From Pseudomonas sp. Root71 (GTDB taxonomy: Bacteria > Pseudomonadota > Gammaproteobacteria > Pseudomonadales > Pseudomonadaceae): a stretch of DNA of 64,000 bases. The translations under genes were made by a program, and so were the position numbers. How positions within the stretch are numbered: the stretch's first letter is position 1; every line of letters begins with the position of its first letter. The stretch lies in the NCBI RefSeq assembly GCF_001429045.1, contig NZ_LMHY01000009.1, forward strand, positions 31,966 to 95,965, written 5' to 3'. The notes below the pieces were generated by a model. It searched no databases, was not told where the DNA came from, and worked only from the letters and a program-made list of their open reading frames with translations. Of this stretch, positions 36,077-43,176 are shown in pieces.

Positions 36077-36535
36077 TCAGTCTTTAGCCTGGCTCAACTT
36101 GGTAAACAACTCGGTCGGCACTTTCTTGCCATTGGAGGTGAACTGGTTGGTGCGGAACTTGTACACCTCACCTTCGGAAAGGAAGCCGTCGCCGTTGGTG
36201 TCCATCGCCTTGAATTCCTCAGTGCCCTTGGGCGCTACCGCCAGCAGTTCCTTCAGCGACACGCGGCCGTCATGATCGGCGTCGGTACGCGCAAAAGATG
36301 CATCGCCGCACTTGCCTTCACCGCACTTGCCCTCGGCCTGGGTCTTTTGCGCGCTGGCTTCGGCACCGCACTTGCCTTCGCCACACTTGCCTTCGCTGGT
36401 CTTCTCCGCGGAAGCCAGTTGATAGCCCTGAGGCAAGGCCTCGGCGGAAAACGCGGAGGACGTGAAGTTGATACCGCCGACCAGTGCAACAGCGATCAGG
36501 CCAATACGGGTTTTGTTCGACTGGATACGAGACAT
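36077..36535 (-). CDS. Exported EF-hand protein with four EGKCG motifs (HvfA/bufferin-like precursor)
   Basis: A 152-residue protein with a signal peptide (IGLIAVALVGGINFTSSAFSA, ~11-31). EGKCG occurs at 48-52, 53-57, 68-72 and 73-77, as two tandem pairs. Two EF-hands follow: D85-x-D-x-DG...E96 and D112-x-N-x-DG...E123. EGKCGEGKCG motifs mark precursor peptides (HvfA, bufferins) whose cysteines are modified by DUF692 enzymes to bind copper; known precursors usually lie next to DUF692/DUF2063 genes, which are absent here. Calcium-binding EF-hands joined to such motifs are unusual. Function (copper or metal buffering) is inferred. Confidence 0.85.
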   Translation of the reverse strand: MSRIQSNKTRIGLIAVALVGGINFTSSAFSAEALPQGYQLASAEKTSEGKCGEGKCGAEASAQKTQAEGKCGEGKCGDASFARTDADHDGRVSLKELLAVAPKGTEEFKAMDTNGDGFLSEGEVYKFRTNQFTSNGKKVPTELFTKLSQAKD

Positions 36536-36798
36536 GTTGATACTCCGGATCATTTGCGCGGCGGGACCGTTATTGGTCGTACCACAAGGGTTGATAAACC
36601 TGGTTGCGGGGTGCGTTGTGCACCTCGCTTTGCCAGGTCTATTTGGCCTCGGTGGTGTATCCCGGCTGTATCCGTGAAGCGCTGGTTTTGTATGGCTGTA
36701 CGAAGATGTGGTGCCTTGATACACGGCGATACAACAAAAGCCTCAAGCGACTACCCTTCGTTGACGACCTAGACCTTACAAATCAAGGAGCGTCAGGC

Positions 36799-37167
36799 AT
36801 GAACGGCAAACGTATGGCAGCGGGATTGAGTCTTTTGTTCGCCCTCAGTGGTGCGTGCCTGGCGGCGCCGGGCACCATCAGGTTTCAAGGCAGCATTGTC
36901 GAGCCGGGCTGTCAGTCACGCGTGGGGACGGATGGCACATTCGGACTTTACCAATGCCCTGCCCAGAGTCGTGCGATGGGGATTGAGGCAAACAGCATCG
37001 CGCCAACCGCCAGTGTGAGCGCTGTCGGTCAAGCCAGCGTCAACGTAAAACTGTTCGCTGACAGTGGTCGGGAGAGCCGATATTACGATCAACGGTTTGT
37101 GTTGATGGATGACGCAGGCTTACCGATCCGTTCCGGAGACTATCTGGTTACCCTCAGCATGCCTTGA
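36799..37167 (+). CDS. Small exported fimbrial-like protein
   Basis: A 122-residue protein with a signal peptide (LSLLFALSGACLA) and mature start APGTIRFQGSIVEPGCQS, which resembles the N-terminal strand of type 1 pilus subunits (GxIxFxGxIVxxxC). A second Cys occurs in LYQCPAQS, allowing a disulphide. No usher or chaperone is adjacent. GGAG precedes ATG. It lies between two stress- or accessory-type genes and may be solitary. Confidence 0.7.
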   Translation: MNGKRMAAGLSLLFALSGACLAAPGTIRFQGSIVEPGCQSRVGTDGTFGLYQCPAQSRAMGIEANSIAPTASVSAVGQASVNVKLFADSGRESRYYDQRFVLMDDAGLPIRSGDYLVTLSMP

Positions 37168-37560
37168 TCACGGGGTGCGCGCAGAGCGTCTGCATCTGAG
37201 CAATAGCACTTGTTTAAAGAGGCTGTAGGTTATTTCCTGAGAGCTACAAGACCTTGCGTCGTTGCCTACGGTTACGCCAGAATCCGCCGGCTTGTGCGCC
37301 CTGCCCCTGGTCTCTATCGTTTCCGCGCCACTGCCCATCAGTGGTCGGGTCTGGAAACCCCGAAATGAAAATGGCGCAACTGCGCCCTTCATAACCTATG
37401 CTTGCGCGCTTTTAAGTGTGCACTCCGTTATGGCGGCTGTGCGCGGGAGACCTTCGGGTCTACCGGGTTGCCGTTTCCCCGGGTTTCCAGCCTGCGTACA
37501 GCTGCCACCTCTTCGCCTGGAAACGAACGTGGCAGCTTCAACCATGAAGCGGAGACAGCC
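37168..37560 (+). promoter_or_regulatory. Long structured leader of the DUF6124 gene
   Basis: No supported gene, but the last ~300 bases are rich in hairpins. AGACC-TTCG-GGTCT at 37448-37461 is a perfect UUCG-capped stem, and ACCGGG...CCCGGGT at ~37462-37485 forms a second. Short overlapping reading frames can be drawn but none has a good start. The arrangement suggests a 5' leader, a small RNA or a regulated transcript; which one is not decided by the sequence. Confidence 0.4.
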
Positions 37561-37920
37561 ATGTTCAAGGTCACCCCCAACCCGCCGGACACCGATCCGA
37601 CATCCCCATACGAACCCGATTCAAAAACGCTCAACGAGGCCGCCGAACGCGCACTCGCCTTCCACTTCCCGTCGACTGCCGACATCAAAGCCACGCCGCG
37701 CAGACCTAGTCACCTGTTTACCGTTGACCCCGAAGCCACGACCGAAACCCTGGTGGTTTATCTGGTCGAAACGCTGGCCTCGGTCGATGTGATGGTGCAT
37801 CAGCTGGTGGATCATCTGGACGGCGGATCACGCAATGCCCTGCTGGGGATTTCCAACAGTGTGATGCTGGCGGAGATCACGGCGAATCGGGTGCTGGACC
37901 AAATCGACCCGCCCACATAA
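37561..37920 (+). CDS. DUF6124-family small protein
   Basis: A 119-residue protein starting MFKVTPNPPDTDPTSPYEPD, the hallmark opening of the DUF6124 (formerly DUF3077-like) family found in many copies in Pseudomonas. It has no signal peptide or membrane segment. The second half is amphipathic and helical (ETLVVYLVETLASVDVMVHQLV). Function unknown. Confidence 0.85.
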   Translation: MFKVTPNPPDTDPTSPYEPDSKTLNEAAERALAFHFPSTADIKATPRRPSHLFTVDPEATTETLVVYLVETLASVDVMVHQLVDHLDGGSRNALLGISNSVMLAEITANRVLDQIDPPT

Positions 37921-37949
37921 ACACTGAATCTGTGACTAACACTCCCCCC

Positions 37950-38087
37950 GTGGCGAGGGGCATTGCCCCCGCTCGGCGGCGAAGCCGTCGCAAAACCTGA
38001 CTGCACCGTCTGACTGAAGAAAAGCGGGGGGCCGCTACGCGACCCAGCGGGACGGTGCAGCGTTCCGACAAGCTCCCTCGCCACAGG
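37950..38087. repeat. Second REP family element (GTGGCGAGGG type)
   Basis: GTGGCGAGGGGCATTGCCCC at one end and ACAAGCTCCCTCGCCACAGG at the other are inverted ends of a longer palindrome with GCAAAACCTGAC and GGGACGGTGCAGCG between. The core differs from the GTGGGAGCGAGC type. Confidence 0.75.
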
Positions 38088-38118
38088 TTTTGTGTGTTTG
38101 ATGTTGGCTGGGCCATCT

Positions 38119-39135
38119 CTAGTTCGGGTCCAGCAACCCGCCACTCCAGTTTCTCGACACCCGGCTACCAGTGAATTTCGCCACGCCCATGCCCTGGGGG
38201 ATCAGGCGATCGCGATAGCGCGTCACCAGGCGCCCCGCTTGTTCGGCGTGCAGCACCACTTCGGTGGACGGGTCGCCCGGGCGCCCGAGAATCCGTGCAA
38301 AGCGCTGGCCTTCCTCGACGAAATCCCCCAGTTCTTTTTCGAAGATCAGCACGCCGGGTTGCGGGGCGATGATGGTTTCCATGTGGCCCATTTCCACGGC
38401 TTCGACGGGCCAGTCCGTGGGCGCCACTGATTCATCGATGACAGCGCAACCGCACAGCCAGTTGTACAACCCTTCGGCATCCGACTCGGCAAAACGATCG
38501 CTGACATCGCCCTGCCCGCGCAACTCCAGGGTCGCCGCCATGCGCCCCGCAGTGGCTCCGTCGCGTATCCACGGGGCAATGATGGTTTCCTCGAAGGAGC
38601 CATCGCCACCGTCATCCCAGATGATCGCCACGTCCATCTTCATCGCCGCCGCCAGTTCGCGGCCACGGGGCCAGAAGCTGCGGTGCACGTAGAGGTACGG
38701 CAAGGCCTCGTCATCGGTGTGCAGGTCGAGCATCACATCGGCCGGGGCAGCCAGTTGCACCAGTTGCTTTTGCCATTGCTGGACGCAGGTCGAAGGTCGT
38801 TCCATGGCTGCCGACTGGTCGAACGCGCGGTTGAAGTTTTGCCCGGTGGCGTCGTGATAACGGCCGAGGATCCGCCCTTGGCGAAACTGCCCGATGCCCA
38901 GCGGATTGGCCTGCGGCACCACGGTGATGTTGCCTTTGAGCCGGCCCTGGGCCTCGGCGTTTTGCAGCCGTTGCATCAGCAGGTGCAGGACCAGCATCCC
39001 GGCGATTTCATCGGCATGTACGCCGGCCTGCAGGTGTACGTTTGGCCCGCTGCCGTCGCCTGCATAGCGCCAGGCACCGACCCGCACGGCGTCACCGTTG
39101 TTGTTGCGAACACTGAACGAAATATCCTGCGGCAT
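38119..39135 (-). CDS. M14-type succinylglutamate desuccinylase/aspartoacylase family protein
   Basis: A 338-residue zinc amidohydrolase-like enzyme. Zinc ligands are His40 and Glu43 in GVHADE and His139 in LDLHTDDE; NFNRAF and VVPQANPLG fit the family. It would remove an acyl group from an N-acyl amino acid. It is divergent from the TetR gene, with an operator-like palindrome between them, and close to an amino-acid importer with a fused aminotransferase, so import, deacylation and transamination may form one pathway. Confidence 0.88.
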   Translation of the reverse strand: MPQDISFSVRNNNGDAVRVGAWRYAGDGSGPNVHLQAGVHADEIAGMLVLHLLMQRLQNAEAQGRLKGNITVVPQANPLGIGQFRQGRILGRYHDATGQNFNRAFDQSAAMERPSTCVQQWQKQLVQLAAPADVMLDLHTDDEALPYLYVHRSFWPRGRELAAAMKMDVAIIWDDGGDGSFEETIIAPWIRDGATAGRMAATLELRGQGDVSDRFAESDAEGLYNWLCGCAVIDESVAPTDWPVEAVEMGHMETIIAPQPGVLIFEKELGDFVEEGQRFARILGRPGDPSTEVVLHAEQAGRLVTRYRDRLIPQGMGVAKFTGSRVSRNWSGGLLDPN

Positions 39136-39196
39136 TGGCTTTCACTCCCGTCATGAACCTTGAAAAACGTTGTATCGCTGCTGCCGAAGCTGGTGA

Positions 39197-39212
39197 TTGA
39201 ACAGACGTTCAA
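39197..39212. promoter_or_regulatory. Operator-like palindrome in the deacylase/TetR gap
   Basis: TTGAACAGACGTTCAA is a perfect 6-bp inverted repeat with a 4-bp spacer (the spacer breaks symmetry). It lies in the 117-bp gap between the divergent deacylase and TetR genes. A near copy lies at 45257-45272 upstream of the importer operon. Confidence 0.65.
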
Positions 39213-39252
39213 CTAAGCTCGGCATCGTGGAACCTCACCCAAGGACAGCCTT

Positions 39253-39888
39253 GTGACAACCGATGCCCCGAAAAACCGCCGCGCCGAACCCGAAGACCGT
39301 CGCGAAATGCTGGTGGCCGCCACCCTGCGCTGCCTGGGCCGCGACGGTCACGCCGGGATTTCCGTGCGGCGTATTGCTACCGAGGCCGGGGTCTCCGTGG
39401 GGTTGCTCAACCATCACTTCGGCAGCATCGAGGCACTGATCGCCGACACCTACCAGCGGCTCGCCAGCGAACTGACCACCGCCCTGCTCCAGGAAATCGA
39501 ACAGGCCCAGACACCGGCGCAAAAGATCGATGCTTTCCTGGAAGGCTCGTTCTCGCCCAGGGTCATGGACCCGAAACTGCTCGGCGTGTGGGTGGTGTTC
39601 TGGAGCCTGATCCGTCACTCCGAACACGTCAGCCAGTCCCACGAAAAAAGCTACCGCGCCTACCTCGACCTGATCCGCCAGTTGCTCGACGGGCTGGCCG
39701 CCAGCGAAGGTTTCGTGATTCACGACACGCGCCTGGCCGCCATCGGCTTATCGGCGATGCTCGACGGTCTCTGGCTCGAGTGGTGCCTGAACCCCGAGAC
39801 CTTCAGCGCCGCCAACGGCCTGCACATCTGCCGTTGCTGGATAAAGGGGTTGCGTCACGGAGCATTCAGCACCGACGACGTCCTGTGA
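39253..39888 (+). CDS. TetR-family regulator (BetI-like C-terminal domain)
   Basis: A 211-residue regulator. DNA-binding helix-turn-helix is at ~20-60 (GISVRRIATEAGVSVGLLNHHFG), and the C-terminal domain resembles BetI. GTG at 39253 follows AAGGAC. Its 3' end overlaps the convergent EamA gene by 141 bp. It probably represses the deacylase and the importer operon through the TTGAAC-N4-GTTCAA sites; the inducer may be the transported amino acid derivative. Confidence 0.88.
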   Translation: MTTDAPKNRRAEPEDRREMLVAATLRCLGRDGHAGISVRRIATEAGVSVGLLNHHFGSIEALIADTYQRLASELTTALLQEIEQAQTPAQKIDAFLEGSFSPRVMDPKLLGVWVVFWSLIRHSEHVSQSHEKSYRAYLDLIRQLLDGLAASEGFVIHDTRLAAIGLSAMLDGLWLEWCLNPETFSAANGLHICRCWIKGLRHGAFSTDDVL

Positions 39889-40752
39889 CGGGTGCCGGCC
39901 GAAGATCATCGCCAGGGTGCCGCTGACCGCGATCAACCCGGCGCCGATCATCAGCGACATGTCCATCAGCGTGCCCCAGATCAGGCTCGACAGCGCAAAC
40001 GCCCAGATCAGCCCGGTGTATTCGAACGGCGCGAGCAAGGTCGCGGTGGCGCGGCGGAAGCTGGCGAACAACAGGAACTGACCGATGCCGCCCACCAGGC
40101 CGGCGCCGAGCATGCCCAGCCAGGCCGGCGTCGGTGATGGCGTGTGGGTCCAGGGCAAGGCGACCGCCATGCAAATCACGAACACCACGTTGGTGATCAG
40201 CATCTGCTCCAGCACCGAGGTCTGCTCATCCACCTGACGCAGCTGGATATAGGTGAATGCCCAACACATCGCCGCCAGCAGGGTCAGGACGATCGGCAAC
40301 GGATCGGTCATGTTGTCGGGACGACAGGCAATGACCACCCCGACAAAACCGATGATCAGGCTGAACCACTGCCAGCCGCCGGCGCGCTCCTTGAGAATCA
40401 CCGCCGCCAGCACCGTGACCATGATCGGCGCGGAAAAATACAGGGTGGTCATCTCGGCCAGGGTCAGGTCCCGGGCCGCCGTGTAGTACAGCACCCAGGC
40501 GACAATCGACAGCAACCCGCGCACCACCAGCAGACGCCGGCTCGGCGAGCGCCAGGCCCGCTGGATCAGGCGCAGGCGCCCCGCCAGCAGCACCGCCACG
40601 ACCACCACCGCGGCGCGCCAGAACAGAATGGTAACCACCGAATAGTCGGCCACCAGCCACTTGATGACCGCATCCTGCAACGCCAGGAACGCATAGCCCA
40701 AAGTGCACAGGCCGATGCCTTGCAGCGAGCGGTCAACGGTTGGAGAACTCAT
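39748..40752 (-). CDS. EamA/DMT-family transporter
   Basis: A 334-residue, ten-segment drug/metabolite transporter with two EamA repeats (e.g. GLCTLGYAFLALQDAVIKWL at the start and GLIAVSGTLAMIFGR near the end). The last ~45 residues, from the SQDVVGAEC segment on, are coded opposite the TetR 3' end and make the protein longer than usual for the family. ATG overlaps the stop of the HisM-like permease gene. May export a product of the pathway. Confidence 0.88.
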   Translation of the reverse strand: MSSPTVDRSLQGIGLCTLGYAFLALQDAVIKWLVADYSVVTILFWRAAVVVVAVLLAGRLRLIQRAWRSPSRRLLVVRGLLSIVAWVLYYTAARDLTLAEMTTLYFSAPIMVTVLAAVILKERAGGWQWFSLIIGFVGVVIACRPDNMTDPLPIVLTLLAAMCWAFTYIQLRQVDEQTSVLEQMLITNVVFVICMAVALPWTHTPSPTPAWLGMLGAGLVGGIGQFLLFASFRRATATLLAPFEYTGLIWAFALSSLIWGTLMDMSLMIGAGLIAVSGTLAMIFGRHPSQDVVGAECSVTQPLYPATADVQAVGGAEGLGVQAPLEPETVEHRR

Positions 40753-41450
40753 CAGGCCGACCTGCGTACGGGCGTCCCGCGCCGCTCGGCAAAGGCAAAC
40801 AGCGCCTCGATCAGGAACGTCAGGCAGACGTAGACGCCGGCCACCAGCAACAAGGGTTCGTACACTTGCAGGGTTTGTGCGCGGACCACGTTGGCGGCGC
40901 CGAGCAGATCGATCACGGCGATGGTCGAGGCCAGCGCCGTGGACTTGAGCAGCATCACGGTTTCCCCGGCCAGGGTCGGTAACAGCAGGCGCATCGCCCG
41001 GGGCAATCGCACCCGCAGCAAGGACTGGCGCGCCGTCATGCCGAAGGCCGACGCCGCTTCCATTTCACCCTTGGGCACCGCCAGCAGGCCACCGCGAATC
41101 ACTTCGCCAACATAAGCCCCCACCGACACCACCAGGGCAAACACGATGTACCAGTAACCATCGCGCAGGTACGGCCAGAGGAAACTGCCGCGAATCAGCG
41201 GGAACTGGGCAAACAGACTGCCCAGGCCGTAGTAGAAAATGTAGATCTGGATCAGCAACGGCGTGCCGCGGGTGACGCTGGTGTAGAACAGGCTGACCTT
41301 GGCGATCACCTTGTTTTTCGAGATCCGCGCCAGCGCCACCAACACCGCCAGGCCATAACCCAACACACTGGCGATCAACAAAATCGTGAGGGTGGTTTGC
41401 AGCCCCCGGCCCAATAGTGCCGCGTATTCAACTATCCACGCTGGAATCAT
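40752..41450 (-). CDS. Amino-acid ABC permease (HisM/GlnP-type)
   Basis: A 232-residue permease with hydrophobic segments and the docking motif EVIRGGLLAVPKGEMEAASAFGM, standard for the polar-amino-acid class. It overlaps the EamA start and follows the partner permease by 18 bp. Confidence 0.92.
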   Translation of the reverse strand: MIPAWIVEYAALLGRGLQTTLTILLIASVLGYGLAVLVALARISKNKVIAKVSLFYTSVTRGTPLLIQIYIFYYGLGSLFAQFPLIRGSFLWPYLRDGYWYIVFALVVSVGAYVGEVIRGGLLAVPKGEMEAASAFGMTARQSLLRVRLPRAMRLLLPTLAGETVMLLKSTALASTIAVIDLLGAANVVRAQTLQVYEPLLLVAGVYVCLTFLIEALFAFAERRGTPVRRSA

Positions 41451-41468
41451 TTCATTCTCTCTGCCGGT

Positions 41469-42182
41469 TCAGTCAACAAGAGGCATCCAGCGACGAATGC
41501 GTCGCTCCAACCGTCCCGAAAGGTAGTTGGACACCAGAGTCACTGCGTAATACAGCGCCGCAGCCGTGAGGTAGAACAACAGATAGTGGCGCGTCGACCC
41601 CGCGCCTTGCTTGGCGGTGTATAGCAACTCGTTGGTGCCGACCACGCTGATCAGTGCACTGTCCTTGATCAGGTTGATCCACAGGTTGGCCATCCCGGCC
41701 ATGGCATAGGGCGCCATGATCGGCAGCGTGACCCGGCGGAACAGGCCGAAACCGTTGAGGCCGAACGCCTTGGCCGCTTCGATCTGGCCGAAGGGAATCG
41801 CCTGGATCGCCGCGCGGAAAATCTCCGAGGCGTAGGCGCCCTGCACCAGCCCCAGCACCACGATGGCCGCCAGCGGACCGCTGACATCGACCACGCCGTA
41901 GCCGAGATGGGTCATCAGCGAATTGAGGAGCATGGAGCCGACGTAGTACAGCAACAGAATCAGCAGCAACTCCGGAACAGCCCGGAACAAGGTGGTGTAG
42001 CCACGCATCAGCGCTGCAATCGGCTTCGGCGCGCCAAGCTTGAGGCACGCCACCACCAGCCCGATGGCCAGCCCGAGCACAAAGGCCCCGGCGGAAATCT
42101 GCAGGGTCATCCAGAGACCCTTCAACAGCGCACTGCCCCATCCCTGCTCGGTGAAATTGATCAGATCGAACATTGCCGGCAT
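41469..42182 (-). CDS. Amino-acid ABC permease (HisQ-type)
   Basis: A 237-residue permease. The docking loop EIFRAAIQAIPFGQIEAAKAFGL matches the class. Start: ATG 42182 (MPAMFDL) has GGAG six bases upstream; the longer in-frame reading through the REPIN is rejected and ATG 42173 is a near alternative. It pairs with the HisM-type gene. Confidence 0.9.
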   Translation of the reverse strand: MPAMFDLINFTEQGWGSALLKGLWMTLQISAGAFVLGLAIGLVVACLKLGAPKPIAALMRGYTTLFRAVPELLLILLLYYVGSMLLNSLMTHLGYGVVDVSGPLAAIVVLGLVQGAYASEIFRAAIQAIPFGQIEAAKAFGLNGFGLFRRVTLPIMAPYAMAGMANLWINLIKDSALISVVGTNELLYTAKQGAGSTRHYLLFYLTAAALYYAVTLVSNYLSGRLERRIRRWMPLVD

Positions 42183-42223
42183 TTCAGTCTCCAGTATGCG
42201 GTCGTGAACACACCGCCGGATCC

Positions 42224-42329
42224 TGTGGGAGCGAGCTTGCTCCGGGCGGCGTTCCGACGATGAGGCCATGCCAGTCAACATCAATGGTGACTGAACAACC
42301 GCTATCGCGAGCAAGCTCGCTCCCACAGG
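42224..42329. repeat. REPIN inside the importer operon
   Basis: TGTGGGAGCGAGCTTGCTCC and GAGCAAGCTCGCTCCCACAG form a facing pair between the binding-protein and permease genes. It may lower expression of the permeases relative to the binding protein. Confidence 0.9.
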
Positions 42330-42366
42330 GATCTGCTTTTCCTCAGGACTTGCGTTTAGCCAGCCA

Positions 42367-43149
42367 TCAGAACGCAGGCTTCACGCTGGTGCCGAAGTAG
42401 CTCTGGGACAACTCGTCGTAGTCCTTGCTCGCCAACAATTCCTGGATGGCCTTGTCCAGTTTGGCCTTGAGTTCGGTGTCGTCCTTGCGCAAACCAGCGC
42501 CAACGCCTTTGCCGAAGATCGGGTCATAAGGCACGGTGCCGAGGTAGGCCAGGTCCTTGGCATCCGGGGTTTTGATGAACGCGGCCATGGCGGTGCCGTC
42601 GGCCATCATCAGGTCGATGCGCCCGGCAATCAGGTCGGCGTTGGCCGAGTCCTGGGTGTCGTAGTACTTAACGTCGGCAATTTTTTCGTAGTAGGTCTTC
42701 AGGTAGCTGGCGCTCACGGTCGAGTTCTGCACGCCGATGATCTTGCCCTTGAGGTCATCCGGGTATTTCTTCACCGATGCTTCTTTCGGGCCGACGACGG
42801 CAATCACCGAGTCGTAATAAGCCTTGCTGAAGGCGATCTGTTTTTCCCGCTCCTCGGTCACCGACATTGACGAGAAAATCACGTCGATCTTCTTCGCCAG
42901 CAACGATGGAATGATGCCGTCCCACGCCACTTCCTTGATCTCGCACTCGGCTTTCATTTCGCTGCATAGCTTGTGGATCAGGTCGACTTCAAAACCTTTC
43001 CACACGCCGTTGGCCTGTTTTTCGGTGTACGGCGGATAGGGTTCCGCTGCCACCGCGAACCTGATCGGTTGCGCATGAGCAGCACTCATGCCGACCAGCA
43101 TTACGCAGGCCGCACCGGTCAACCAGTTTGCAAAACGTCGATTTCCCAT
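42367..43149 (-). CDS. Periplasmic amino-acid binding protein (HisJ/ArgT-type)
   Basis: A 260-residue binding protein with a signal peptide (cleavage near MSAAHAQ, residue ~27). Mature start PIRFAVAAEPYPPYTEKQAN and the KGFEVDLIHKLC and DVIFSSMSVTEERE segments mark the polar amino-acid class. It would deliver ligand to the two permeases and the fused ATPase upstream. Confidence 0.92.
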   Translation of the reverse strand: MGNRRFANWLTGAACVMLVGMSAAHAQPIRFAVAAEPYPPYTEKQANGVWKGFEVDLIHKLCSEMKAECEIKEVAWDGIIPSLLAKKIDVIFSSMSVTEEREKQIAFSKAYYDSVIAVVGPKEASVKKYPDDLKGKIIGVQNSTVSASYLKTYYEKIADVKYYDTQDSANADLIAGRIDLMMADGTAMAAFIKTPDAKDLAYLGTVPYDPIFGKGVGAGLRKDDTELKAKLDKAIQELLASKDYDELSQSYFGTSVKPAF

Positions 43150-43176
43150 GTTGTTTTCCCGTCTTTTTATGATGAG

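Noticed and set aside
36270..36772. Plus-strand reading frames opposite the EF-hand gene
   Set aside because: The minus strand has signal peptide, EGKCG motifs, EF-hands and a terminator in order; the plus frames have none.
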